A stretch of DNA of 64,000 nucleotides, taken from Diorhabda sublineata (taxonomy: Eukaryota > Arthropoda > Insecta > Coleoptera > Chrysomelidae). The stretch covers positions 11,289,001 through 11,353,000 of the forward strand of contig NC_079477.1 of NCBI RefSeq assembly GCF_026230105.1. Direction: 5' to 3'. Of the stretch, positions 25,101 through 36,099 are shown piece after piece. A program made the position numbers and the translations under genes. The notes under the pieces are model-generated. The model was not told the DNA's origin. It saw nothing but the letters and a program-made list of their open reading frames with translations, and searched no databases. Numbering within the stretch: the stretch's first letter is position 1; the number at the start of each line of letters is the position of its first letter.

Positions 25101-27239
25101 TGTCTAATTTTCATTTATCACCACAAAAAAAATTCAGTGTGATAACATAATGCACCTTCGTTCAAACTAGTTATCCAGAAATCTTCGAACATAAAAATCA
25201 TAATGTAGAGGTCCACTATCTTGTTGGAACTATATCAAGATCTAGGTTTTCCTATTATTTGGACTCAGAAATATCGTAATTAGGGCTAAAAGCGTTGCCA
25301 TATAAAAACTTTCCAAATACTGCTTAGCTGCTAGATTTTGTGCATCACTTCATTATAAATCATATAAGAATAGAGAAGAATAACCACAGAGGATAATGGC
25401 ATAGATTCGAAAAAAAGACATATAAAAACTTAGAGAATACATTATTTTGAGAAAATAAACCGTGGAAATTATACAAATATAGTAATGATATTACTAGAAA
25501 GTGTTCGTTTATGATTTGTAATATACAGATACAAATTGACATAACGGAAAATGAAGAAACATCAAAAACCACGTTTCCAAGACGTCTCAAAATTGAATTT
25601 ATAGAAACCTTCATTGATGAAATTACAAAATTTCCACGATTCCAAACATACCCAGTTTTCGGTAGTTGCAGCAATAATGAAAATGCCTGCCCAAATAATC
25701 GTATTTCAAATGATATATCTATTACTATTGACCTAAAAAGGTCAGTTTGAGTTTTCCAATATTAAAATTCAGTTAATTAGCCATTATTGAGGTTTTTGAT
25801 ATAGACGTAAACTTCTCGCTATAAATTTTTCCACATAGTAAAATTACTTTCTCCAGAATCTAATAATATAAATGTATTGCGGCAGGATCATTAAATCCTT
25901 TGGCACCTCTGCATTACGAAACTTCTTAAAACTCAATTAAGAGATTCAGTTTGTTCGGAAGTTACATTACATGATAAAATCGGATTAGAGCCTAGACTTT
26001 AAACCTCAGATAGAAATGAGGCGCATTTTAGAGAACAACAGTTAACAAGCAGATTATTCACCGCTTTGTTATGCTCTATTTTCTGATGGAGAGCCTTATT
26101 ATACAGGATGTTTAATTACTATTATTGAGCATATTTCCATAACCTCTTTTAAAATATCTTAATTCATAGAACTACTATAATAAGTTGATAAGTCTGTAGT
26201 GGTTTTAATATCCTAGCTTCTAAGTGAAAGGGTTTTGGGTGATTCAAATTTTGATTTAGAAAACTTTCTACCACGTTTGCTCACAATCGACCAGAAACGG
26301 AATTATGTGACAACTTCGTAAGGATGTTTAACGTTAATTCAACAGTAATATGAATAAGTTCTGGCAAAAAAAATAATTTTATCAACATATGAGCAATTTT
26401 GATAACTAAAATTCATGAATTATGCTCACTCAAACGCTCTATTACCCGGATTTCGCATCGAGTGACTATTTCTTGTTTCCAAACCTGGATATATAATGAG
26501 TGAAAATTTAATTCCAATGATGAAATTACCTTGTATTTGAATCAAAATTTCGGATCTCCAATTAAAAGATTTTTAATCTCGCAATCTTTACTCATTCAAT
26601 TGATTTTTGCTAATGCTAGTTGGTATCAGATAATCTAACCTCATCAATTTCTTCGATAACTTACTTCTTTGATGTTTTTATCTGTTTTTCTGATAAATCA
26701 CCTTAATTTTAGATCTCTTTTAGTTGAAAGTTTTTCTTGTTTATTTATACCATTACTATCGGTGGTGTAAATTTATAAAAACTGTCTCTTACGTTCCCAA
26801 TTTATTTTAATACTTTACATTACACTTAACAAACTCATAATAATGCACATCACCAACTAACTAACTAACTAACTTATATAATTCATTTGAATTTTTATGT
26901 TACTTTCTATTTTGTTCTGTTCACTATGACTATTTATTACAAACTAACTAACTGCGCTAAACAAAGTCGTTTATATATCCAAAACAAAGTTTTCAAATAA
27001 AAAAAATTAACAAATAGACCTTTCTAGAAATTACTTCAAGAAACAATGTAAACAAACCGCCTGCTATGATAAAAAAATTTATAAAAACAAACAGAATTAG
27101 AATTAGAAATTAGAATTTCATCATAAACGGACAGGACTGGCTTCATGTCGTTTCATTGTTCGTAACAATATAAAAATCTTACCGTTTTCATCTATCATGT
27201 ATCAAAATAATGAATATAAAGACACAAATAACTTGTTGA
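22141..27239. other. no gene recognised; short TE-end-like motifs
   Basis: No domain was recognised. ACAGGGTATC occurs twice in direct orientation at about 23862 and 23987, close to the ACAGGGTGT motif seen elsewhere in the window (38213, 43940), possibly marking ends of small non-autonomous elements. A 79-residue open frame at 25511-25750 overlaps a 104-residue minus frame and neither has a recognisable motif. A short CTAA microsatellite lies near 26857-26874. Confidence 0.4.
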
Positions 27240-27850
27240 CTACAAGTCAAGAACGGCCAAACCAATTTGGCTGAAAATTGGTAGGGAGGTAGCATTTTAT
27301 CCTGTTTCCGTAGGACGTGACGTAAAACGTGGTATAACTGAAAGCAATAAACAGAAAAACGAAGAATGTGTCAGTGAAAACATCAGTTTAACTGTTTATT
27401 AAAAATGGTATAACATTATGTAACTGACAGCTGAACGTTATGTTATCTATGGGTGAGTATCATTGAAATATTGACAATTAGAAGTTTTAGAGTTGACCGG
27501 TTGTGTTTGTTTCGTTTATACTGTGTCGTAATTATCACTAACAATGCCGCGAACAAGACGACGTAATTTTCATCGACAGAGCCGTAATGCTACTAGAATT
27601 CGAAATATTGTGACTGAAAGGACTTGAAGAAGAACAAGAAATTGAACGCGAAGAGCGCCGCGTTACTATTGCTCGATATCGTACTTCTCAATCATAAGAG
27701 CAAAGCAAGGCAACCAGCGAAACGGCTCGGTTGACAATGCGAAATCATCGAACCATCTTCAAACATCCACAGCTAGATAATGTTCGACGCAAAAGAAGAA
27801 ATTTATGAAATACGTATTTGAAACGAGCAGCGCAACTCATTTATTGCTTC
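27240..27850 (+). mobile_element. Helitron 5' fragment (copy 3)
   Basis: The block GTCAAGAACGGCCAAACCAA followed by GCTGAAAATTGGTAGGGAGG, and an ACGTGGTATAAC about 90 bp further on, match the 5' non-coding region of the minus-strand Helitron at 35.3-35.5 kb. At 27544 an ATG opens a frame reading MPRTRRRNFHRQSRNATRIR, the same Arg-rich N-terminus as the other copy (MPRPRRSNLSRQSRDARRIR). The frame breaks after about 28 residues and similarity fades by about 27850. No 3' hairpin/CTAG end was found before the Dpr exon at 28270. Confidence 0.8.
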
Positions 27851-28269
27851 TAAGACGGAACAAAGCTCGTCGAATTAGTTAATAGTTGAAGAAAACAAGC
27901 GTTATCTTTTTCCAAAATTATGGATATTTTATTGGAATATTTCTATTCATTGGAATGATTTTCAAGTTATAAGGTTAACCTATATCCTGTGTAGTAAAAC
28001 TCAATAGTTTCATTTCAATTGAATTTTTGCTGAAATAATGTTGATATGCGTTCAATTTGGAACAAGAACAGAACTTTATTTAACATTTTCCATAGAAATT
28101 CAATGATAGGTATATTGTAAATGAGTTTTATTAATTGGATTGCAAAACGATTCCTTTTAAAACAAACATTATAGCAATTTTACATTCCAGTACATTTCAT
28201 ATTGTTACCATATCGATCTACTTCGAAATTTATATTTGAACCCATTTGTAACTTTGTTTTTCTTTCCAG

Positions 28270-28415
28270 GAAACAAATGGGAAGAGGACTCCAATAACAG
28301 TACTAACTATATACTTTCACCTGCCTTTGATGATATATTTACGAGAGAAATCCACGCAACTGTAGGTCAGACACTTCTTCTTCCTTGTACAGTTAGGAAT
28401 CTAGGGAATAAAGTG
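28270..28415 (+). CDS. dpr-like: Dpr-type Ig protein, internal exon 1 of 5 seen (Ig1, N-terminal half)
   Basis: Dpr proteins are two-Ig neuronal surface proteins that pair with three-Ig DIP proteins in synaptic partner matching. This exon follows a TTTCTTTCCAG acceptor and ends at GTG|GTAAGT. It enters in phase 1 (first two bases complete a codon) and exits in phase 0. It encodes a short linker, then the first strands of Ig1: SPAFDD, REIHATVGQTLLLPCTV (B-strand Cys), RNLGNK. RNLGNK followed by VSWIR in the next exon is the signature Dpr Ig1 junction. The exon carrying the signal peptide is missing from view. A mariner copy lies less than 200 bp into the following intron. Confidence 0.93.
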
Positions 28416-28607
28416 GTAAGTTTCTTGATACGAGGTATATCCAAAATGTTCTCATTTCTATCAGCCGCATCGCTGGGATAGTTCGAGAATGCGCGACACT
28501 TACTTTGTCTCAAGCAGAAGAAACGTATGCCATTTTCAGATCCTTCTACCGACGTGTTCTTTGTATTTCTTTCTCATGCTGTTAGCCTCAATTGAAAACA
28601 CTTTTGG

Positions 28608-29390
28608 AATCAGATTTGTGATTCGTTATCTAAATGTAAATATAGTTGAACCAAGTGAAGTTTATTGGAAAATCTGCGAGGTTTTTGAACAAAACACGAT
28701 GAGTGATTCAATTATTAGAAAATGGGTCAGACAGTTCAATGAAAGACGTGAATAAGTGCACGATAAAGAACAAAGTGGACACCTGTCCCTTGTTATTGCT
28801 GAACTATTTGAAGCAATTGAAGAAAAACCGTGAGTTTACAATGAATAATCGTGTTATGGGATTTTCGCAAATAACACGAGCACTAATTTATCAAATTCAG
28901 TCAGGAGAAGGATTGAACTTGGGTGGGCTACGACACCCCAGAAACCAAGCAGCGATGAATGGAATTGACGAACATTTCTTCCCCAACGAAATATGAGCCT
29001 AAGCAGAACTTGACACCTAGAAAACTCATGTGCATTGTTTGTTAGGAGAGAAAATGCATTATGCTGATCGATTTCTCACCATGTGGCCAAACAATTGGCG
29101 CACATGTTTACCTCAACAAGAAATTGGTTGATTATTATCTGTAAAGAACGGACATCGCTCCTAGCTATCATTTATTGTCAGAGCTTATATCTTTACTTGG
29201 TCGTCAACACTTCAACGATTACGACTAGCTGAAAGAATTTGTTATCACTGGGTTGAAAGCAAAAGCGGCAACCTTCTATTAATAATCCATACAAAAACAT
29301 GTGACACGCTATGACATGTGTCCACAGAAATACGGATGCTGTGTAGAAAGTTAGTTTGATCAGTTTTTGTACAGTACATATTTTTTTGTG
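28608..29390 (+). pseudogene. mariner transposase remnant in the Dpr intron
   Basis: Shifting + frames show IRFVIRYLNVN and SIIRKWVRQFNERRE (the mariner N-terminal helix-turn-helix), DKEQSGHLS, then VGYDTPETKQ (normally ..Y.PE.K.QS after the first catalytic Asp), MCIVCWERKCIMLIDF (normally V..VFWD..G.LL.DF) and a C-terminal block with LKSKAATFY and TRYDKC-like residues. The order and spacing match a full-length mariner of about 340 codons, but the catalytic blocks are degraded and stops are frequent. It lies wholly inside the intron between Dpr exons 28270-28415 and 36100-36316, in the same orientation as the gene. Confidence 0.82.
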
Positions 29391-31737
29391 TCTGTACGTT
29401 TTTTTATATAACTAAACATATCTAATTTTGTGGATATAGTTCTCATTTGAATTTGTTTTTTTATACCATCTGTTTTTGATGTTGTTTTCTTTATAAGATA
29501 CATATTACTGAAGATAACATACTACTTCAATGTCTGTAATTGCTTTTTTTGTGAAACTTTTTGAAATTTCTCTCAATCTAGATTCTTCCCGGACTAATAT
29601 TCTCTTCTCTAACCAAATATATTCGAGGTAGTCCTGCCAATGTACATACTCTGTATAATGCCTAAATGAAGTGGTTTGTAGAAATTAATTCAACTTTTAT
29701 CACACTTTCCGTTTTTCGTTTATCATTGAGAATATTTTATATCTTTTTAATTTCATTCTCCATTTATCTCCAGCATATTCACATTTTTATTTCATAAACA
29801 AGAAACTTGGCAACAAATTCCTTATCCAGGACACCTGCGGAACACAATCAATATTCAAACCGACACTTCGGTTTTTCATACAACAAAAATGTATGATGGA
29901 GGTTTAGAATATGGAGTTTCTCTGTCGTTGGGGATTTTGTAAAGTTGATAAGGTCGATAGTCGACTCTCGGATTTCAACTGTATATATCTGCTGGTGGTA
30001 AACATGCTAATGCTCTATTCGATGAATGATAAACATATTCGGATATAAAATTATGACAATAGAGGGATCGTTACGAAAATATTATGGACCGTACTTAATC
30101 CCTTCGTGGATAACAGAAATGAGCATCCACACAATCTGTTTTTCCATGTGTTCTATTTTTATCTAAATTACGAAACATTGTTCTAAATTAGTAGGGAATA
30201 ATTTATAATTATAACATATACACTGAAGTTAGTTGTTTTCTCAGGAAATTTTTGCTTGCACATCTTTTTCCAATAAATTTTTCATTCATTTTTGTTCAAA
30301 ATCTGATACAATTCCACACAGCTCATTAAACTAGAAAAATATATTTAGTGTTTGCCATTCATATTTCAATTTGTTTTACCAGTGTATTGAATTTGAACTT
30401 CAACTTATAAATTTTAATCCACGAGGTGTAATGAACAAATATTTTCAAAAGCACTGACTAGAATAAAAGCATTTCTGGAAGGCCTATCATCTCACCGTTT
30501 TGATCCTCTCTTATTTACGCAATACTCAGGGCCCAAACTGTCTCCCTTCTCAATAATTTAAGTTTTCAAATTTAAGATCTTTTGAACCAAGTCATAAATA
30601 ATAAATATTACATTAACACAAATATTGAGCTAGATAATACTACTAGAACTAGAAAAACCATTAGAAAAAATTATTAGGACTAAAATTGAATATGAAAGTA
30701 ACATTTCCCCATAACAGAATATTTTTAATATTCATAGTAATTTTATTAAACGCGTACATTGCTTGTACATTTTCTATAAAATATTCTTCCGCATAATAAC
30801 ATGTAAACTATCGAAAAAACTGAAAGGATAAAAATGAACTTGAAAAGTGAAGCTTATCAATTTTAAATGGAGCTGAACAAACAAAAGTCGACCTTACAAC
30901 TAGGTGTAATATCCTTCTAGGGAATGTGGTGGTTAAAACAAAAAAACACCAATCCACACAGACAGTCTTTAGAACAATAGCTAACGAATTCAAAAATGGT
31001 AATGAAATGTCAAGAAGCACTCTCCTGGATTCGTAAACTAAAATAAGCCTCTGCTGGACACTACGATACGGAAAAAAACCTTAGCTTGCCAAAAGTGGGA
31101 CGAAAGAAACATGCTTAATAGACAGTAATAGTATTACTACTGAATGAAACGTTGAAAGTTTTTATTGACAAAGGTATCAGAGTCAAACATCAGAATAAAT
31201 AGTGAAACAAAGTTGCTGATACAGGAATAAATTAGGAGAAAAAAAAAATATAAAAAAAATCACGACAAACGATCCAGAATGCGATTGGAGCGATCACTGG
31301 ACTTGTATTATTGGAACAAGATTTCATAAGGAAGGAAATCGGACAACTATTTGAAGAAAAAACCTTGACAAAAGAACAACGTTAAATTTTGGGGGTTAAA
31401 TCAGCAAATTGTCCAAAAAAAATTAGGCAGAATTAGGAATGATGAAGCTAAAAATCCTTATTTTGGGTTAGAAGCTAGGAAAATGATGGACTTAACTAGT
31501 CAACTGAATTTCCAAATTGTGGAAAATAAAGGGTAAAACAATGGGTATTATGTCTTCCAGTGAACCACAATATTTTCACAGTAGTGACTTAAATGTGTTA
31601 GTTAGGGCAAAGACAATGGATTACGAACAATTTGAATAATATGTTATTAATATATTATTAATAAATTGATTACCAAAATAAAACAAAGCAGAAGTGGTAT
31701 TATTATAAATATATTCTGATATATATTTAAATATAAA
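29391..31737. other. Dpr intron sequence, no further feature recognised
   Basis: A 70-residue minus frame at 30808-31020 has no motif. The region 30770-31450 has a composition that hints at an old coding repeat, but I could not match any domain. Confidence 0.4.
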
Positions 31738-31739
31738 CT

Positions 31740-31775
31740 AGCTGACCCGGCGAACTTTGTTCCGCCTTAATGGCA
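31740..31775 (-). other. Helitron 3' terminal hairpin and CTAG end
   Basis: On the minus strand GGCGGAAC and GTTCGCC flank a 3-base loop, forming a stem with one bulge, followed nine to ten bases later by CTAG and the host T. The hairpin is the presumed transposition terminator. The motif is matched in structure, though not in stem sequence, by the end of the Helitron at 20061. Confidence 0.85.
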
Positions 31776-31877
31776 ATAAATAAGCAGTTTTTTTTAATTG
31801 GAAAAAATACAAAAAAAATTAAATACCTACATTAATCATTCATAATTATTTCTGTATTTTAGTACATAGGCTGCTCT

Positions 31878-33300
31878 TCATTTAAGTACCTTGTGATACA
31901 CGACATTTTTTGTTTTATTATCAGGCGCAAAAACAAACAACGCAGATGGTCTTTCAACCCGTGAACATGCCACGTATAATTGACCATTGAAAAAACATGA
32001 ATGTTCTAGATTTAAACCACAAACTTTTAAGGATTGGCCTTGTGATTTGTTGATGGTCATGGCAAATGCAAGACGTATAGGAAATTGAAGTCTTTTAAAT
32101 TCAAAGGGCATATCCGTTGGGATCATCGGTATCCTCGGAATGAGAACTTCCTCACCTTTGAATTTTCCTATCATTATCGTAGCGTAAATTACATTGTTCG
32201 TCAATTTTCTAACCACCAAACGTGTACCGTTGCACAGTTTTGGTTGGTTTATGTTTCGAAGCATGATTACTACGGAGCCAACCTTTAGGCGTAAATTGTG
32301 CGGTGGTAAGCCAGGCACGTCCAAAGAGTTTAAAAATTCAATTGGATAGTTGGTGGCTTTATCTTCATTTGTGACGCAGTCAATAGATTTGAATGAATGC
32401 ATTGTTCCAATGATCTCATTTTGAATGATGTAGTTTAGGTCATCTACATCTTTATTCTTAGCCGCTAAAATTGCTCGCTCACTCAACCATTCATTATTTT
32501 TGTAGTTAGAAATAATTTCTGGAAATACATTATTGATAAGTTCGTCTTTTGATGAGACAAAATTACAGAAATTATTTGGAAATGATATTAATCAGCTCGA
32601 TTCATCAACAGGTACTTGACCATTACCGATAGTCAGCAATTGCTCCGAGAAATCTTCAGCAGATGTATCATTAAGCAATGTAACTCTCATGTTTGTTGTC
32701 AGTTGCAGTTTCTTCACATAGCGCCATAGATTTGACGATTTGAGGCAAGCGTTTATTTCGTCGGCAGCCGTAGATCTTGGAATTACTGGCAGTATTTGGC
32801 GGAAATCGCCAGACAGTAAAATCATTGCTCCTCCAAAACATCTCGAGTCATTGCGTAAATCTTTTAATGTTCGGTTAAGTGCTTCTAATGCACGTTTATG
32901 AATGAGCCGTACGGCATCCTTCTAAAAATGTGGCTGCTATTCCAGAAGAAGCAACTGCAACCGCTATGTTAGATCTCGCCCGAACAGTTGCTAAAACTAA
33001 TGACATGAGGAATGACTTGCCAGTTCCACCAGGGGCATCTAGGAAATATAAACCACCATTTTCATCATCGATTGCCTTCGTTAAAGTATCATAAACTTCC
33101 TTTTGTCGGTAATTCAACAGGGGTACATTCGTTTGAACTACTAAATCTAATTCCTGGTGATCATATTCAAGTTCTCGTTCCAATTCTCGATTAAATGCGC
33201 GTTGTTTAACAATAAAGTTCATCAAGGACCGAATTTTTTGCCTGAATATACATGCTGTGATGTCGTGTCTATCACTTGATGTTTGTCCGGGAAGCAGCAA
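31878..33300 (-). pseudogene. Helitron Pif1-like helicase domain, Walker B segment deleted
   Basis: Pif1-type helicases of Helitrons unwind DNA during rolling-circle transposition. Minus-strand frames give DRHDITACIFRQKIRSLMNF (the last part before the Rep core), then directly LNYRQKEVYDTL, the Walker A segment LDAPGGTGKSFL, VASSGIAATFLEGCRTAHS, then after a deletion LEALNRTLKDLRN, GGAMILLSGDFRQILPVI, NMRV, and in 31878-32486 an intact 202-residue frame with TINKSQGQSLKVCGLNLEHS and LYVACSRV (C-terminal helicase motifs). The segment that should hold Walker B (..IIWDE..) is missing between RTAHS and LEALNRT, with a frame change. One further stop lies at about 32590. The C-terminal half is strikingly well kept. 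Confidence 0.92.
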
Positions 33301-33697
33301 TTGAGTAATTTCTATCCATTTTGGATTACAGGTAAAAGTAATAAAGAGATCGTCCGACCGTAATGACGAACATATGTCATTGCATCTTGTGCATATTCAT
33401 GCATATGACGTGGACTACCAATGTATGTCGCCGGCAGAATAGTTAATCGACCAATATTAGCTGCATTTCCTTCAGTACTAACTGCATCACGTAAATGGAT
33501 GTACTCCTCAGAACGCAGTTTGGCTTGGTTCAACCTAATGAATGTTAAACGTTCCGTTTCTATTTTTACATAAATGTCAACGCAATACTGCTGAAACAAT
33601 CGACGAAACCGCAGCAAATAGTTATCAGCATTTTGACGAATCATCAAACGATATACATAATAATTCATTGAGCTAACTTTCTTTGTAGTTTCTTCAC
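33301..33697 (-). pseudogene. Helitron Rep-helicase, third exon upstream part
   Basis: After the intron 33698-33833, the minus strand reads GEETTKKVSSMNYYVYRLMI, LLRFRRLFQQYCVDIYVKIE, RLTFIRLNQAKLRSEEYIHL, RDAVSTEGNAANIGRLTILP, PRHMHEYAQDAMTYVRHYGR. This conserved block precedes the HUH nuclease in insect Helitrons. A one-base frameshift follows HYGR; in the next frame LFITFTCNPKW and the segment at 33300-33180 continue. The HUH (His-x-His) motif and the two catalytic tyrosines expected next are absent, because the frame passes from LMNFIVKQ straight into helicase sequence. Confidence 0.9.
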
Positions 33698-33833
33698 CTG
33701 AAATTAAAAATTTGATAATTAACCAAATTTTAAACCAAACAATACAGACATTAACCATTTTTGTAATAAGCATTATTTTAAATCAGTGTCTTTCACAAAT
33801 AAAAATGAAATAAATTATGATACTGATACTCAC
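33698..33833 (-). other. spliceosomal-type intron 2 inside the Helitron gene (136 bp)
   Basis: On the minus strand AATG|GTGAGT opens and TTTTTAATTTCAG|GTGAAG closes this segment, with a long T-rich stretch before the acceptor. Removing it joins NPLNG to EETTKK in frame (phase 1). The related copy on the + strand reads NPVTGYETNKK with no interruption, which supports the call independently of the splice consensus. Confidence 0.85.
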
Positions 33834-34332
33834 CATTCAATGGATTTTTCATTTTAATATTAAAATAATATCCATCTTCTCCTTGCCAAAACATCAGCGG
33901 GTATTGCAATGTGTCATATGATCGATGAGTTTCAGATATTTGTTGCAGTTGACCAATATCGCGACGTGTAAGCACAATATCGCGTTTTTCCAATTGTTCA
34001 CCAACAATCAGAATGGCAACTTCGTCTACTGTTGGAGCATTAAATGTCCTTTCGTGTGTTCCAGATGGTCGTTTATCTGCTTTGATGACAACTTTATAGT
34101 CATCACTTGGCATGCCCTCTAAAGCACTCTTAAACAACCTGACCAACGCATGATGTTCATGAAGCAGACACTGCAAGTCTTGAAGAATTGCTCGCTTCAT
34201 TCCTGCATTGATCTCTAGGCGTCGATCAAGTTGTTCTTCCATGTTGCCCATGAAATATATTTGTAAAAATTTATTCTGTGTATCTTCGAAAGGTAGTAAT
34301 GATCCAATTCGATGATGAATCTGTCCTTGTAT
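33834..34332 (-). pseudogene. Helitron Rep-helicase, second exon
   Basis: An open minus frame runs through this exon: IQGQIHHRIGSLLPFEDTQ, FLQIYFMGNMEEQLDRRLEI, LLHEHHALVRLFKSALEGM, YKVVIKADKRPSGTHERTFN, DEVAILIVGEQLEKRDIVLT, TLQYPLMFWQGEDGYYFNIK. The .LQIYF.D and RPSGTHERTFN-type motifs are typical of the N-terminal region of insect Helitron proteins. The exon is free of stops, unlike the matching region of the copy at 19 kb. Confidence 0.9.
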
Positions 34333-34485
34333 CTACAAAATAAAAACCAGACAGTATTAACTGTGTTATATACACTTTTTTCGGTCGGAAAGTAGAGTTC
34401 AGAATTAGCAAATATACTACATAGGTACCAATAGATAAAGTAAGTTATTCTTTAACTACATTTATATAAGTACAAAAATAAATAC
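34333..34485 (-). other. spliceosomal-type intron 1 inside the Helitron gene (153 bp)
   Basis: Minus-strand boundaries are TTTAAG|GTATTT and TTTATTTTGTAG|ATACAA. Removing the segment joins NPTFK to IQGQI between complete codons (phase 0). The copy at 18.1-20.06 kb reads MPTFKIQGQI continuously at 18993-19022. The donor is a weaker match to the consensus than that of intron 2. Confidence 0.82.
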
Positions 34486-35063
34486 CTTAAATGTCGGATT
34501 AAATCCTCGTTCTTGGATAATATCTACCCCAAATGACGTCATCTGGAAACAACCATTGTATTTTTGTGTATTTGCAGGAAAGTGGCGTGATTCTTGTGTT
34601 TCGCTACAAAGCAATGGATCAGGTGGCGGAGTCAACAATAGCAATTTCACTTTACCATTAAGGCAGCATAATCCAGGGGTTTGTCCGGAAAACTTTAATG
34701 CACCACAATACTCGCAAACTACGTCCATTTGCCCAATGCAAACGCTAGGATGCAAGCTGTAATCATTGCTGCAATCGTATTGAAACGCTGCTCGATTCAA
34801 ATCAGCACTTGATAAATATCTTGTTCTGCGTCGCAAATTATCTATTTGTTGTTCGCTCGACGATTCTGCATTGCCAACCGAGCTGTTTCACGGGCTGCTT
34901 CACTTTGCTCTCGTGATTGAGAAGCACGAAGTCGAGCCATACTATCGCGGCGCTGTTCACGTGCAATTTCTTGTTCTTCTTCAGTCCTTTCATTTGCAGC
35001 ATTTCGTATTCTTCTTGCATCACGGCTTTGTCGGGAAAGATTCGATCGTCTTGGTCGCGGCAT
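34486..35063 (-). pseudogene. Helitron Rep-helicase, first exon with Arg-rich N-terminus
   Basis: The start ATG is at 35061-35063. The chain opens with a very basic segment rich in Arg and Gln (MPRPRRSNLSRQSRDARRIR), runs for 73 residues, and hits a stop at 34842. It resumes in another frame as DLNRAAFQYDCSNDY, VVCEYCGALKFSGQ and GLCCLNGKVKL (a Cys-rich, zinc-binding-like region) and RGFNPTFK at the intron. Copies 2 and 3 share the basic N-terminus. One frameshift disrupts the exon. Confidence 0.88.
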
Positions 35064-35350
35064 TATTAATTAAACTTCACTTCACCTAAAAACTCAAATT
35101 TTCAACCATACCGAGTTTTATAGTTCACTTCACTTTTTACGAATGGGCAATGGCACTATCATTACATTATAATTGTTAATTATTTATTTAATAGAAATAG
35201 TTTTATTATTGATTTCTTACAAATATCAAATTGTCATCCAAACGTCATTACATATCTGTCATTGTACGTCAATTAAATAGCTGTCATTTGCGTTTTGTTA
35301 TTCCAAGTCTGATTCTTTTTTGTTATACCACGTTTTATAGTGACTGACGT

Positions 35351-35432
35351 TTCATGTCAAGTCACACGGGAATGCTGTCGAACGGGATAAATTTCATGTC
35401 AAGTCACACGGGAATGCTGTCGAACGGGATAA
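35351..35432 (-). repeat. 42-bp tandem duplication in the Helitron leader
   Basis: The unit beginning TTCATGTCAAGTCACACGGG is present twice head to tail (35351-35392 and 35393-35432) with no mismatch over the shared 40 bases. It lies upstream of the Helitron start codon. Perfect identity implies a recent local duplication. Confidence 0.9.
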
Positions 35433-35535
35433 AAAGTATCCTATGTCCTTCTCCTGGTTCGAAACTACCTCCCTGCCAATTTTCAGCTAAATCGGTTCAG
35501 CCGTTCTTGAGTTATTAGGGGAGTAACTAACACGA

Positions 35536-35537
<2 letters not shown>

Positions 35538-35595
<58 letters not shown>
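35538..35595. repeat. (AT)n microsatellite at the Helitron 5' end
   Basis: About 55 bases of uninterrupted AT/TA repeats just inside the 5' terminus of the minus-strand Helitron. Confidence 0.95.
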
Positions 35596-35597
<2 letters not shown>

Positions 35598-36099
35598 TAG
35601 ATATCAAAATAGATCGTATTATTTTTGTATCACGTAAATTAAAAGGTTGGGAAAAATTTTTAACCAGTATTGTATATTACTTTGAAGTGCGGTCCTGTTC
35701 ATTGTTCTTTTGCAGATTTCAGAATATCATTGTGACATTTTCGAGAGTTTAAATGATTTTCTATTCTTGTTAAGCTTTTTTATCTACTGTGCTGAGTTCT
35801 TAATCAATTTTGTTAATGTCTCAATTCCCGTTATTTACTTACTCCATTAGAATCTTCTTTCTGTGTTCATATAATACTATTTCATCTCAATAATAGTTCA
35901 ATGCTTTCGATAAAGGAATAACAAAGTATCGAAAAAAGTCCTTGACCTAGTATTTTCTATATTTTTGAAAATATGTACTTCTAAATAGAAATACACATTA
36001 AAAATCCAGCAATTAATAGAAATTACTCGAGATATTTTCACATTTTTAGAGGGCAAGACATGTCACGTGTAGCTTTCAAATGTTATTTCTTTGTTTCAG

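Larger units (their letters stand above)
31738..35601 (-). mobile_element. 3.9-kb Helitron (copy 1) with both termini, internally deleted
   Basis: On the minus strand the element starts at A|TC (35602/35601) with an AT-rich leader and ends in the hairpin GGCGGAACAAAGTTCGCC, then GGGTCAGCTAG, with host T next (31737). This is the Helitron signature: 5'-TC, 3' hairpin plus CTRR, insertion between A and T, no target duplication. The exact 5' TC lies in a TA-rich tract and could shift by a few bases. The leader contains a 42-bp tandem duplication (35351-35432) and an (AT)n tract. The interior encodes parts of the Rep-helicase protein with two introns. It lies in antisense orientation inside a Dpr intron. 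Confidence 0.88.

Noticed and set aside
1..28269. Search for the signal-peptide exon of the Dpr-type gene
   Set aside because: No open frame starting with ATG, encoding a hydrophobic leader and ending in a phase-1 GT donor stood out. First exons of this family are often tens of kb upstream.
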